A program made the translations under genes and the position numbers. Below the pieces are notes generated by a model. The model ran no database searches and was not told the origin of the DNA. It saw nothing but the letters and a program-made list of their open reading frames with translations. DNA of 64,000 bases, taken from positions 806,001-870,000 of the forward strand of contig JAEBUN010000002.1 in assembly GCA_023014365.1 (NCBI GenBank). Direction: 5' to 3'. The DNA is from Lepiota brunneoincarnata (lineage: Eukaryota > Basidiomycota > Agaricomycetes > Agaricales > Agaricaceae). How positions within the stretch are numbered: position 1 is the stretch's first letter; every line of letters starts with the position of its first letter. This document shows, piece after piece, positions 25,738 through 38,039 of this stretch.

Positions 25738-28700
25738 TCACAAGAATGGTATCTTCTTCATCTCTGTAGCAGCCAACAAGTCCTCGTCAATCGCCGTATC
25801 CTCATCCACTTCATCCACCTCGCCTTCAGAATCAACATCATCATACTCCTCAACCCCATCATGCTTCGACTCCCTCTCCCTCTCCATCATCCCTCACCCT
25901 CCCAGCCTGCGTGCTCTTCATCATCATCGATGCCAAAGTGAATGTCATCCAAGCTCCCCGGCATGCTCGTCATGCTCCTCCTTCTGTCCCTCCTACCATC
26001 TCCCAGGTATCCATCCGCTTCACTCTCCGAATCTGAATCTACCGCGTAGGACGATCTCGATACAGAACTAGGACTCACACTCCTCCTCAATCCACTGACG
26101 AGCCTTCCGAACGACGACATTTGCTTCGGATCCGAATCACGATATAATTCATTGTTGGTGCCGTCGGTACTATCATGGTTTGCCCTTTGGTTATTGGGGG
26201 TACTGATGCTGTTCGCGCGAGAGCCCATGAGCCTAAAGCTCCTCAGCTTGGCGAGTGTACTCTGGTTTGAGGTATCCGATCGTGCACTAAGCGTCGGCGA
26301 AGGAGGTGTCAAATCCGGAAGAGGATATTCTTGCACGGGTAATTTCCAGTAATTGAAGTCCGTGTATTCCGGTGACCACCTTCGATGGATGGGGGGGAAC
26401 ATTTGGTCGACGAGATCGGTCATGTGGATGTACCTCGATAAATTCAAATTAGCGTTTTGACCTCTCCCAAGGAGAAGAAACCATACGATGATTTGTAACC
26501 TGCTAACTCCAGCAGCTCCATCTTCACCTCGCCCGCCGAATCAATCGTGAAGATTCTGGCACTGGGTACGTTGACGCTGCGATATGATAACGCGTCCGCG
26601 ATTCGATTCCCGAACCCAGCATAAAACGGGTCCTTCGCACGTTCTCCGAATAACCGCTGGATATCACGCAGGCACGCCATCTTGAAAACCTCTGGCTTGC
26701 GCATGATCACCTCCCTGGTCCAGAGTCAGTCAACAATATAATCTGAAGCATCGGTTTAGACCTCACCGGTGCAACGATGCCATGAACCGATCCGGACTCA
26801 TAATTACAGGACCTTCGGGCAACTGATAATCTTTCTGTTTGATACCTTTCAGATAACCCCTCGTTGAATCTGCCTGGCCAATGGGGCGCGAGGTGAGATA
26901 CATGATCTTGTATCCATTCTTCGCAATATCGGTGTACAACTTGGCAACGCCAACGTGTGTCCAGTCGCGTCCGATCATGGCAAATACATGTCCAAGGCCG
27001 TCGGACCTTTTCGTGGCGTGTTACAATGGCCTGTATGTGGAAGAGGATAGAGGCACATACTTGGTGATAGTCCCATCAATATCCGAAATCACAACATGAT
27101 CGGTATAATCCCAAACAAAAATGCGCGCAGTGCAAGCGACAACACCAGACGAAATCGAAAATGTTATCGAATTTGCTCCTGATTGAAGATTCAAAGCTTT
27201 CTAGAATTCAGTAAATGAGCAAATTATTGGTGTAAATGAGGGCACGAAAAGACCTACTAGCTGATCCGAAGTCAATCTCAAGGTTTTCGCAAACTTCTTC
27301 CGTTTCAGTTGTTGCTGATTCTGAGTCTGGTGATCAGGTTTAGCTTGATCAATGCTCGGTCTCGGCGTAACATCGGATAAAGGGACTTCGTCGTCTGACG
27401 TAAGGGGTAATACAGGTGCAGATTCCGACACACTGTTTTTCAGTTCCTGTGCTGCTTTCACTCCCGCAGCTTGATCCTCCAGGGTAGGAAGTGGCCGAGT
27501 TTTAGTCTCCTGCGGAAGGGTATAGGCGATCAGAGTTCTTTTACTCTTGACCGAGAAAAAAACATACAGCACCACCAGGACTGGGTGCGCTTGCAGCACT
27601 CTTTAACACTGGTCTTTCCCTCGTTGCAGGCATCTCGTCCTCTGCACCCTGCCGGCCCCGACTCCACCATTGCACCCAGGACAGAGAACCCGGCTTCTCC
27701 TCCATCTTTTCTGACTCCCCTACCTCTTCCTGTTCTTGGGTTGGTGGTGCTGATTTTGATCTAGTATGTCGAGTTTCTTCCCCATTCCCTCTATCCTCAT
27801 CTCGTAATGTATCAGTTCGCCACGATGCGAGAGCATTCAACAGAGGGGAGCCGTCCTGCCGTGTCACGTATTGTCCCTCGCCCCACTTAATCACTAGTGC
27901 GGGATTCGCGACTAGACTCTCGTCCTGCATAAAGTCCGTAAACGCGATCCTGCCCTCCTCAAAGACCCTGGCTATGTCTGCCTCGCCCTGGGCTCCTAAT
28001 AACCCCTTCTTTGTCATAGCCTTCCTGCCCCTGGGCTCCTCCTCTCCCCGCTCCCCGATCGCTCCATTCCCTTTATCAGCTACTGACCACCATCGTGGCA
28101 CCAGACTGAGCTCAAAACTGATCGTTTTGCCATCAATTGTCAGAATGAAGGTCTTCTCGTCTCCAGCTTGAGCTGATAGCCTTCCACCAGCGCCAAATAA
28201 GTCGTCCTTCACTTGCTCCTCCTCATCCTGGTGATGTGAGAAAAGGTCGTCGATTTGCCTCCCCTTCCCTTTCCAAGGCACTCCATTTTCTAACCTCCCA
28301 CCCTTTCCAAACGTCGTCTTCACTGGTGAAGGCGTGGGGAACGCGCCCCACTCCCACGAATACTCTTGTACCCCTGACGATGGAGGCATAGGCTGTAGTT
28401 TTAGTCCCTGTCTCGACTTGTTCCCCGAAATGGGTGGAGTAAGAGCGCTTTCGCCGAAGAAGAGTTCTGAGTCTGATGGTATGTGGTGATGAGCTTCGTC
28501 AAGGTCAGGCGGAGGTTCGGAGGTGGCGCGCATTGTGTGAAGTCGGTGACCCGAAACTGATGGTTCGTTTTCCTCATCGTCGGTGTCAAATGGAGAGTTT
28601 CGGGCAGAATGGGTCGTAGACTGCGCCTCAGGGGCCGAGGGTCCCGATGTGGAGGGTCTAGCAGAACCTATAGCCACAGGCCGGTGTGGTCAGTTGTCGG

Positions 28701-29795
28701 GCCGGAGTAAAGAACTCAAGTGCGCACGGTTATGGAGTGAGGGAAATCTGAATCGTTCGGATGAGCCTGAAGAGCGAATTGTCTGATCCGATGCTTCCTT
28801 GGCATGAGAATGGTATCCTTCAACGTCTAATGCGACATCTGCGAAAATATTAATCAAGCTCGGCAACGGCCCGAAGACAAATGGTAGACTCGCCATGATG
28901 ATATTCTACCTCGGGTGCTTTGTTCTCCTCAGCGAGATGCTTCAGCGCCTCATCCACTCTTTTGTCTTGTCGCTGCATCTCTGGAGTTGGGCTACGTGAA
29001 GGTGGCGGAGACGGTAATCCCAATCTTGATTTGGACAATTCCTCCGTCGACTGCCGACGCTGTATGGTACTACGGGAACCTGATCGACGAAGGAATGACG
29101 GCTGGTGGAATCTCTGTGTTGGCGTAATATTTACATCCCGCCCCGGATCTTCCTCTCCCTTCTCCTGCCTACTTTCTCCCATGCCAGCATCTAGATCAAG
29201 GAATTCCGGCTCTTGAGTGCACCGCATCTCTTGCGTTACACTTTGGGACAAGGACTGTTGATGTGGCTCCTGTATCGGGAGTACATTCGTTTCGTCGAGA
29301 GGTTGGTCGTCCGGGCTGCTCCCTGCCCCAAATCGACCTGTGGAGGCGCCTAGTTGAGCGGCGGATGATTCTTCATCTTCTTCAGGTCTTGTAGGTTGGA
29401 GGATAGGTGAAGTGATAAGATCCGGCGGAACATCGTCGTCAGTCTCAAACACGAAGAATGCCTCTCCGGCTTCTCCGATCTTCATGTTATATGGTATTGA
29501 CTGTCCATTCACGAATACATTGACCTATGGCACGATCAATTGATATACGACCTGAACGAGATTGGCCACGGAAGGATACACGCACCTTCTTTTCACTTGG
29601 CCTAAGCACCTGCCACTTTCCAAAACGAACATGGAAGGGAGAACATGCCAACTCGGTGTCTCCGTCGAGGCCAGGCCGTTGTATAACGATGACGTCGATT
29701 GCACCAGTTAGAGTAGAAGGATTTATGGGTGGCAACTCTTTATAGTATTGGTATGGTGCACTTATGGCGTTGACCGCGCCACGAATATAATTCAT
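25738..29795 (-). CDS. PAH1: Lipin / Pah1-type Mg2+-dependent phosphatidate phosphatase
   Basis: Converts phosphatidic acid to diacylglycerol at the nuclear/ER membrane, directing lipid to storage or membrane synthesis. N-LIP domain from 29795: MNYIRGAVNAISAPYQYYK (amphipathic helix), then IDVIVIQRPGLDGDTELACSPFHVRFGKWQVL. A long disordered Ser/Pro/Glu region (29400-27600) follows, including a lipin middle block with SLVPRWWS and PALVIKWGEG. The C-LIP catalytic domain begins VFVWDYTDHVVISDIDGTITKSD with the D-I-D-G-T motif, then YLTSRPIGQADSTRGYL, PVIMSPDR, FYAGFGNR and AGYKSSYIHMTDLVD. The continuous frame stops at 25887; a strongly acidic tail ending MKKIPFL with stop at 25738-25740 is open in another frame just beyond. 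It may be joined by an unusual intron or split by an indel. Regulation by phosphorylation and Nem1-Spo7 is known for the family. Confidence 0.93.
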
Positions 29796-30833
29796 GGCTC
29801 AGAAAAGAGAAGATGAGGGGATGGTGGAGCGGGACTGGCAACTGCAGTGCTCTAGTGCTCTTTGGTCCGGTGAGTCCGCTGCACGTGCACATAACAAAAC
29901 GGTCATTGGGCGTTCACATGTGATTAAGTTCCTATGACCGCCTCGACCATTGCGTTCAACTTGGATCGTTTAACACCGCCAGTGACCCTGCCGTTGGGCT
30001 CCAATCCATCACTCCTATGAAGGGATGCCCCCTATCCTGGCTATTTATGACGGACATACCACCGGAAATTGGCCGAGTTTCCCTACATGGGAACCCTCGT
30101 GCAGGCAGCCCTGACGAAGAGAGATGAGCTCAGCTAACGGGAGATCGATTGGCTGCGAGCACTACATTTCCTAAATGCGTCGACGTCAACATCGTGCGTT
30201 TAATCCAGTGACCTGCCATCTATCACATATCTGCTATTCTCGTGGACCAATGGGGCTACCTATTGACCAATCGATCAGTGCGCCGGAACCAAGGCCGACG
30301 ACTTAGTTGTTTATCAGTCAACTCATCGCGGACACCCTTGTCTGTAAGCCTTTCCGGATGCCAGAGAAAGGCTCCAATAAAGCCAGCGAGGAAGGCAAAC
30401 ATATTGAAATACTCCACGACAGATATAGTGCAGAGATGCTGTGATCGTCGCGTTCATATCAACAAGATACCCAGCTCCACGTGGATCCTCCATCGCGGCA
30501 CCAGACAACCGGCTCTTAATATTTATCTCGATATTTAGGATCTCCAGAAACTGAACACCTCGGCGGGGTCCTCAGCGTTCCAAGGGTTTCACTGGATTCA
30601 CCGGAGAGGCACAAACCTAATGGCGTTCACCCTTCAACCAGCCAATTGCGGGGGTACAAATCCCAGCCTTTTACTTTTACGAGGAACGAGTTCTCATGCA
30701 CCTCAGACTTTGGCATTGACACTGATCTGATCGTGAAGACCGGAAACTAAAAATACGAACACACTGATCATTATAAGTCAGCGCGCAGCCCAAGACAAGG
30801 TCCCGTACCCGTTCTCCCCCACGTTCATTAACG
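29796..30833. other. Intergenic region, 1.0 kb
   Basis: Between the divergent lipin and 7-TM genes. No supported gene in 29830-30680. The last 144 bp (30690-30833) are conserved with the promoter of the paralog at 34143 and are listed as a repeat. Confidence 0.5.
30690..30833 (+). repeat. Duplicated promoter, copy 1
   Basis: Aligns by eye with 33995-34142. Shared words in the same order: GTTCTCATG, CTTTGGCA, TGATCTGAT, CTAAAAAT and a pair of ACAAGGT-like and TACCC-like elements just before the start codon. The similarity, with a few substitutions and small indels, shows that the duplication unit included the promoter. The conserved words are candidate regulatory sites. Confidence 0.7.
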
Positions 30834-32031
30834 ATGGCGACCAAAATTCCAACCACTGGAGGTATCAAAGCGACACCAGACAAGGGAGTGTTGTTTGTCT
30901 TCACCGCCTCCTTTGCGTTTGGCCTCTACCTGACCACCCTCGCCTTCACCACTCGGTGGTTACTCTTCGCCGATGAAGGATGGAAGTGGAGACGAACTAT
31001 CAGCTGGCCGACGGTTTTTGTGACCCTCTTCATCTTTGTATTGAGTACGATCTATACTGCAATGGATGTCAAGGAAGTCATGGATACTGTACACTACTTG
31101 ATGACGAACCCTGGTGAGCTATATGTGATGCCTATGTGGATGAATATTGTCAAGGTGGGTACCAGCTAACTCTCCCATCGAAACAAGCAGCTAATGATAT
31201 GTACTAGTGTACATTCGCAAACTCGATCGCTCTTGCAGCGGATTTGGTGCTTGTAAGCCGGGTATTCAAACATTTTTCCACCCGAGATGATCTAATGACC
31301 TGAGTAGATATACCGTTGTTACGTGGTTTTTGCAAGGCGCCTTTCGATCATCATCTTTCCGTCCATTCTCTGGATAGGTGGCTTTGCTTGTACGATACTG
31401 CAAATGTATCTGCAAATTGCGCACCTGCACAACCCAAACCTGAGCCCTTATATATGGGCTTCGGTAAACATGACCGTCGGTCCAGGGATCGTCCTCATTC
31501 CTTTCTGGGGCTCAACAACAGTATTGAACTTTTATTGCACTGGTGGGTCAATACCGAGTCGGAGATCCAGACAGCGCTAAACCACCATTCTCAGGAATGC
31601 TGATTTGGCGCATACACAAGGCGTCCCTGGAATTCGGAACGTCTGCTGCCGCCAAGCAGTTCCGCCTTATAGCCCGTTTCATTGCTGAATCTGGTTTCCT
31701 CTATTTATCTATTTCTATCGCCCACTTCGTCGTCTGGTTCACATCTAATAATTTCGCAATTGAGATCATCAGCGTCCTTGTAAGCCATCATATTCTGCTT
31801 ACTCATATCAAGTAACCACTAAAAACCTGGCAGAACGTTCCAATAATCGGAATTGCTTTCAACCTCATCCTCATCCGTGCTGCTTATGCCAAACTTGAAA
31901 ACATTCGCAGTGAGAAAGCTGTAGGGGAACTCACATCTATTGAATTTGGCACAAATCCTTCTGTCATCGCCGGGTGTTCCTGCTCCAAACGCAGGGCGTT
32001 CGATTCCACAAGCCAGGTGGTGACAGAATAA
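30834..32031 (+). CDS. 7-TM fungal membrane protein, tandem paralog A
   Basis: Seven predicted membrane spans and no signal peptide. Start MATKIPTTGG followed by the motif ATPDKGVLF, which leads into span 1 (FGLYLTTLAF). Further landmarks: LLFADEGWKWRR loop, WPTVFVTLFIFVLSTIYTA (span 2), ALAADLVLIYRCYVVFARR (span 3), ILWIGGFACTILQMYLQIAH (span 4), GPGIVLIPFWGSTTVLN (span 5), FIAESGFLYLSISIAHFVVW (span 6) and VPIIGIAFNLILIRAA (span 7), then a cytosolic tail of about 55 residues. Six exons or so; GT-AG introns of about 50-60 nt at the same places as in the copy at 34143. I know this as an unnamed family of mushroom-forming fungi with many paralogs. The layout resembles a receptor, but no ligand or G-protein evidence exists. 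Confidence 0.85.
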
Positions 32032-34142
32032 ACGAAAGTGAGTGTACAATCCGCTTAAATATGTCCCTATACCCTTTTGATCATGATCACCAGCTACTTA
32101 CCAAATTCTTAGTAGTGTAAAACCGAAAAACGAGAGCGCCCCGTTGCTACCTCAGCACAAAAAATGAGAATCAGTTTGAGTATGATATGACGGTCCTTTG
32201 GCGAGATATGTTCCTTGCTTGTTAGGTGAGTCCAGAGTATGAACGGGCTAAGTGGCGTGCTGCGTTCCGGTGGCACCTCATAGGGGAGAACGGAGAAGAT
32301 TAAAGACGCTAGGCTCCGGCGCTTTCGAAAGGCCAACTTGCATCATCACACATCCTACATCTGTTCCCCCTTCAAGTCAGCGTGGTTAGATGACTCGGGA
32401 CCCGGTCAAGAACGTCCCGAGAACAAGAGCGCTCACCAACTCTACTGATACTCTTGCAGATCGTCGCCCCAGCCTATTGCAGGCTTTTGCGTCACAGCGC
32501 CCTGGGCCGAGCTTTCGGTCGATATTGCATTCCTTTCGACCTCTACAGCTCTCTACGTTCAAGTGCTATCGGCGCAAGAAGCTCTCCGAGGGGTACCTTA
32601 AGCCTTCTTTGGCGCTAGTTCCTGTGCCTTGAGCGCTCAGGCCCTGTGACAAGCCAGACGGCAAAGTCAACGTAGAACTCCCCCCTCATCTCCTGCCCAC
32701 CAGCCAAATCGTGTGAGCTAACGTAGACTAACCTGTACAAATGCGGAGGCAGAAACCAAAGGCCTATTTCTGACAGACAGTCTCAGGGTGGGACTCTGGG
32801 GACCTCTGGCTGGCGGTGGTCACGAATAGCGATGGATTATGAATATCCCAGACTAAAAAATATAATTCGTGGCACGAGAGAAGGGCAGGAGGGGGGAGAT
32901 ATATATGCGCGGTGCTACAAGCATTAATATATTTTTCTGCATGTTCCAATCATGATTACATCTCGGACTCAACGCTTTTACTGCCACAGTGCCACATAGT
33001 TCTCGAGTGTCACCCAAGCCCTTGTCAAATCCCTTCGGAGTCTTCCCCGCTCGCTCTCGAAATGGTAATCGTTTCTTTCCTGACTTGGCCCTTTCTTGCC
33101 ACCATCAAGAGCACTCTCCAAGGGCGAAAGAAACTACGTGGTCCCCAGTCTAGATCCAAGCCCCTAGCCAGGTCAATCATCTCTATCGAAAAGGAAGCAG
33201 GGCTTTCTTTGCCTTACCTGTGATCAACTACCCTTGCATCTCACCGGGGCTTGCCCTAGCTGTGCAAACAAATGTCACTATCTTCTCGGGACGGGCTGGA
33301 TCTCACAATAGCGTTTAAGGTGTGCTGTCATTTGACATCCCCTGATGAAGGCATCTATAGCAACGGAAGGTGGACTCAGCCACTGAGGCTGTTTTGTCAA
33401 GATGGTGCCACGCACTGTACTCCGTATCAATCCTGGATATCGATTGTGACGTCCAGGACCAATATTCATCAAACATGCTCCCTGATCCTCCTTACGAGTT
33501 AATTATATCCCATGTCATTTGATCTGCGACCCAGGAACTGCATGGATATCCCCTAGCCAGTCAAGTTATTCGGTACCCCGGGCGCCTCCGTGAAATTTCA
33601 TACGGAACACGATAAAGCGATCCAAACAGCAAATGCTTTCCACTAGCAGTGATGAGCATCCGAGCAAACAACACGGAACAAGGCACTCTATCCCAGAGGC
33701 AAGCGGGAATCAGTTCGAAGGCTGTGGCCTCGCGCGTTCGTGGGGGTGGGATGCTCACTCATGGGGATTTACCCACCTTAACGCCAAGACCCAGGCTCAA
33801 CGTTTACCTGCCCTCTTTTCGTATGTTGGGGATTGACAGATCCATGTTTGAACTGACGTCTCAACCGGAAGCTTCAGCAGTTGCCAGGATTCAGAACGCT
33901 GAAACGCACGAATCTGGTGCCCTTGCCTCAGCTGATCCCGAACCGAGCGACAGGCAGCCTGCTCCTGTGACGCTCGTAGTATTGAATAAAACGGGTTCTC
34001 ATGAACTTACACGCTTTGGCACAGACGTTGATCTGATGGCGAACTATGAAGGCTAAAAATAACAAAACGTTGGACACTATTAAGCCCTCACGCTGACCCA
34101 ATAACAAGGTACCATACCCCTTTCCTGATCACGCCGTTCACT
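32032..34142. other. Intergenic region, 2.1 kb, between the 7-TM paralogs
   Basis: Several frames of 60-135 codons exist on both strands (for example 32912-33223 plus and 33649-34056 plus), but none shows domain motifs or clear splice structure. An AT-rich stretch sits near 32890-32940. The last 148 bp are the duplicated promoter of paralog B. I see no transposon ends, though an old insertion could explain the size. Confidence 0.45.
33995..34142 (+). repeat. Duplicated promoter, copy 2
   Basis: Counterpart of 30690-30833, in the same orientation and at the same distance from the start codon of paralog B. The match is clear from GTTCTCATG at 33995 to the ACAAGGTACC-like element and TACCCC before the ATG. 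Confidence 0.7.
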
Positions 34143-35342
34143 ATGGTGGCAAGTGCCCCACCTCCGGGGGGCATTGAAATGACACCAGACAAGGGTGTAT
34201 CATATTGCTTCGCCGCCGCTCTTGCGTATGGTTTTTACCTGTCCAGTCTCGCCTTCACCGTTCGGTGGCTGCTTTTCGCGGACGAAGGATGGAAGCGGAG
34301 GAGGATAATTAACTGGCCAATGGTTTTCGTGACGGTCTTCATTTTTCTGTCGACTTCCGCCTATACGGCATTGGATGTACAGGGTTCGGAGGATGCCATT
34401 CGCCTGATAATAGCACAGCCGGGTGCGAAGTATAAAAGTCCCATGTGGATGAACATCACCAAGGTGAGTATTGGCGATCTTTCCATAGAACCAAAATATT
34501 CAAGGCATTCGTTTAGTGTTTCTTCGCAAACTCGGTTGCCCTCGCAGCAGATTTGGTACTCGTAAGCCGTGTCTCGGGATTTTTTGCTTCACTACACACT
34601 GACTGCTGGATATAGATGTATCGTTGTTATGTCGTTTATGGAGAACGTCTTCGGATCGTCGTCTTCCCAATCGTCCTCTGGATAGGTGGTTTCGTGTGCA
34701 CAATACTGCAGATGTATCTTCAGATCGCACACGAACACAACCCCGACCTTGGCCCATACAAGTGGGCCGCTGTCAATATGCGAACAGGACCTGGGATTGT
34801 GCTCCTTCCCTTCTGGGGTTCAACTGTAGTATTAAACCTTTACTGCACTCGTAAGTTTCCATCGATACCTGACATCCTGCTATTGTGTTTAACCTTGATC
34901 CCCAGTTATGCTGATTTGGCGCATTTATAAAGTCTCCGCACAGTCAGAGACATCCACGAGCATTAGACAATTTCGTTTCATCGCCCGCAGCATCGCAGAA
35001 TCTGGTTTCATCTATTTATCGATCACTATTGCTCACTTCGTCGTCTGGTTTACATACGATAACCTGGCACTTGAGATTATTAGTGCCCTTGTGAGTAATT
35101 ATGCCGCTAGCTCACTTCCGTAGAGTCTGACGACCCCACAGAACGTTCCATTGATTGGGATTGCCTTCAACCTCATTCTTATCCGTGCTGCTCACAACAG
35201 GATCGAGGAAGATAAATACGAGAAAGCCGGAGCGGGCATTGCGTCTATTGGATTCAGCACGAATCCTTCTATTACTGTTGGGTGCGGGTCGCACTCTGAC
35301 CCGAAGATGTTCGAATCCGAGAGCCGGTGGATGGAACCATAA
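34143..35342 (+). CDS. 7-TM fungal membrane protein, tandem paralog B
   Basis: Close paralog of the gene at 30834 in the same orientation, 2.1 kb downstream, with the same exon plan. Start MVASAPPPGG, then EMTPDKGVSYCF and span 1. Shared blocks: LLFADEGWKRRR, PMWMNITK, RCYVVYGERLR, VLWIGGFVCTILQMYLQIAHEHNP, GPGIVLLPFWGSTVVLNLYC, SIAESGFIYLSITIAHFVVWFT and VPLIGIAFNLILIRAAH. The tail is divergent and ends ESRWMEP. Both copies look intact, so both are probably expressed; differences cluster in the N-terminus, the second external loop and the tail. Function unknown. Confidence 0.85.
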
Positions 35343-37286
35343 ACGAGCCCGATAGACGTCTGGCCTCGCTATGATATTTCACTCTTATGCTGTACTTTTA
35401 CACACCACCTTGACATGTGAATGGGTTGTATGTCGAGACGCTGGCCACCGATACGAACCTCGTTGACGGGGTTTCGGATGCTTGTAATTCTCAAATGCAT
35501 CAGTTCCGACGGACACATGCCCTTACGCTTCTCTGATTCTATCAGCGAAAAAATCGGCTTCATGAAGTCACTAAACGAAAGCTTACCAACTTGAGAGAAG
35601 ACCGAGATACAATTAGATATGCCATGACACCCGGCCAGCGGAGCGTACAGCTATTCGTGGAGTATATATCCACCGGCTCCGAATATCATGATGGTGTTCT
35701 CATCGCTGAAGCTCTGAAAGGAGCTAGCTCTGTTAGGATGATCATGGAAAGATTGTTAATCACATATTGCCTTTTCCTATGCACCAGTGATCAGGAACGC
35801 CTCACAGCGTCATGATAGATCCTGTGATGGTCTGGACTGATGAGGTGAAGACCGGGACTCGGTTGTTCTCTCCGAGTAGGTAGCGCGTCGGAAGCGGAAT
35901 CTGAGAGTCGCACTTCACCATTTTGACCATTCACCTGCCCGTTGGTGCTATTGACAGCAGGCTTGGGTTGTTTTCACTGCGGTACTTTTTTCGTGTCCAA
36001 GCGTCGACGACGCAGATCATACCCCGAAGGGCGAGTGAACACTGCAAACAAGGCAGTTTCTCTTGGGCTCCATCCAGGGCACACAGAGTTTCTACCCTTC
36101 CTCAGGTTTCTTGCTGTCGTTTGTCAGAATGAAAGACTAATGTATTGGTTTATAGGGGAGTTGGTACCCAACCGTTGACATTGTACAGGGCGGGGAAAGA
36201 GGGGAAGGGAAAGAAACAGCTAATCCCGGGAAGCGTTCGGGCAAATTAGCTGGTCAATTACCACCGAAGTACTAGAAATTTCTCGTGGCGAGACGAAGGG
36301 GATATTTTTGTCGTGATAATGGCGAGTCTCCAGGTTATCACTACGGTTACCTGGTGTTGTCAAGTGATCATTCTCACTCCCTTAGGTCAGGAGATAAGCC
36401 TCGGAAATATATTCGAGAGGGCCCAAGTTAGTAACGAGGAACGGGTGGGAGGAGGATTGCTACGCGCAATTGTCTCAGTTGGATCCTCATGGTTGCGATA
36501 AACATGGACCCACTGGTACTATGATCCCATTTTGGAAAGTCACTCGGTGACGTCGGTCCAGTTATCAACTGCCCAAACCCTTTAAAATCTGCCAGTATCA
36601 TCTCGTTACTTAGCCCGCATTCTTCAACCAGTCTTGCTCATATCCCACTACTCGTGCAGAGCACTCCATCAACCCCTCGTTATGGCCGTTAATAATCCCT
36701 TTTTTCCTTGCTTGAACAAGGATGTTACATATGGTTCTACCAAAAGGTACTTGAACCTGGCCGATGGCCCGAGGATTTAAGGACTGATAGGAATATCAAG
36801 CGCGAGCCACCCTTACCTTGGTGGCGGATTTGGCCACGACCTCCCTAGAGTAAACCTAGAACAAACGAAATTCTTCGAAACTCTGTGTGCAGGAGCAGAG
36901 GAAATACTGCGAAAGATAAATGTAGGTTGAACCCGCTCGCCTCAATACAAGTGGCTGGATAGAGAATAACTCAGGTGACGACGTGTGATCCAACCGGGAA
37001 ATATCCCAGGAGAGCAAACGAAGGGAGTGTATCGGATTACATATCTTACCTGACAAATCTGTACTCTCCTTGTTGACAATTCAATTGGCTAGGCAGGCAG
37101 AAACCCAATTTCAGAAGAAACGCTGCGGACCAGCATATCTTTTTACGATAGCCCAACCCCTTAATATTTTGTGTCAATATGTCCGCCTCCTTTGGCCAGA
37201 AGAAACGATCATGTGGTCTATTTTGCTTTGCGAGCGCACATCTATGCGTAACGCGACCATCTACCATGAAGGATTTGATTACATCT
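35343..37286. other. Intergenic region, 1.9 kb
   Basis: No gene supported. A promoter-like context (AAAATC, pyrimidine-rich leader) precedes a 32-codon frame starting at about 36682 (MAVNNPFFPCLNKD...), too short to call. Other frames (35591-35815, 36313-36501) look random. The region together with 29.8-34.1 kb forms the gene-poor block around the 7-TM pair. Confidence 0.45.
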
Positions 37287-37882
37287 CTAGTGGTGATCGG
37301 TGGCGGCTTCGTGGTCGTAGGGAGGCCTCATGTCGGGCTGTTGGGGGTTTGAGTGAGTGGATACATTATCTTGGGGGGGGGGGGGGGGAAGAGAAAACAA
37401 GTACAGGAGTGTTACGTTCCCTGTTATCAGGCGTTAATATAAATCTGGAGAATCCTCAAGCGATGAGACACGTACCATTTGGTTCCACCAGGGGCAGTAG
37501 GGACTGCCAAGTTTGTCCGCGCGTAAGAGAGACGTTCCAGTAGATATAAGAGGTGCCAACGTACCAATGTATGGGTCTGGGTGTCTCCTTGCAGCTAAGT
37601 CCCTCTCTGCCTTTTCCAGGATCTCGGCCAATGCACGAGGGTCAGTCACATCACTATACAAAAGTGTTGGTAACAATTAGAGCAAAAGAAGGTGGGAGGG
37701 TGAGTCGTGTAGACCAAGGTTGGACCATACCGGTTCTTCTCGAACTCTGCCCGAATCAACAAGGCCTGCTCACGCCACAGCGGTCTGTTGATAGACCAAT
37801 CAAGGGAATTCGTAAGATATCTCCTGTAGAGCGATTTGACGTAGAGTCTATGCGCTGAGGAGAAAGCAGTGTTCGCGGACAT
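37287..37882 (-). CDS. NDUFB9: NADH:ubiquinone oxidoreductase subunit NDUFB9 (LYR protein)
   Basis: Accessory subunit of mitochondrial complex I. It carries the LYR tripeptide in HRLYVKSLYRRYL, the Complex1_LYR signature that binds acyl carrier protein. Four introns join to 107 residues: HRLYVKSLYRRYLTNSLDW, then ..FEKNR/DVTDPRALAEILEKAERDL, HPDPYI/VPTAPGGTKW and a small final exon PDMRPPYDHEAATDHH. The frame is continuous through all joins. The last intron contains an uninterrupted run of 16 C on the coding strand. The length and the ends fit other fungal NDUFB9 proteins. Divergent from RRN3 with 157 bp between start codons. No classical presequence, as is normal for this subunit. Confidence 0.9.
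37373..37388. repeat. G16 homopolymer in an NDUFB9 intron
   Basis: Sixteen consecutive G on the plus strand (C on the transcribed gene's sense strand), within the last intron of NDUFB9 about 35 nt before its acceptor. It is long enough for length polymorphism and sequencing error, and G-rich DNA of this kind can form quadruplexes. Confidence 0.9.
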
Positions 37883-38039
37883 ATGGCTGGTGTTCGGGTC
37901 TGAACGTTGGGCCCGCTTGTCCAGTTGGGTATGCCGGATTATGTAAGCAGCAAGCTGGAGTCCTCAGTGTGCTCCCAAGTTGGTTCTTGTCAACGATATT
38001 GGGAAAGCGTCCTCAGCTTAACGTTCGTTTATTGTATCC

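Noticed and set aside
30650..30680. tRNA-like B-box (GGTACAAATCCC)
   Set aside because: No matching A-box, acceptor stem or anticodon arm could be folded around it.
33649..34056. 135-codon frame upstream of 7-TM paralog B
   Set aside because: Its 3' part overlaps the duplicated promoter, where copy 1 has no matching open frame, so conservation is not of coding type.
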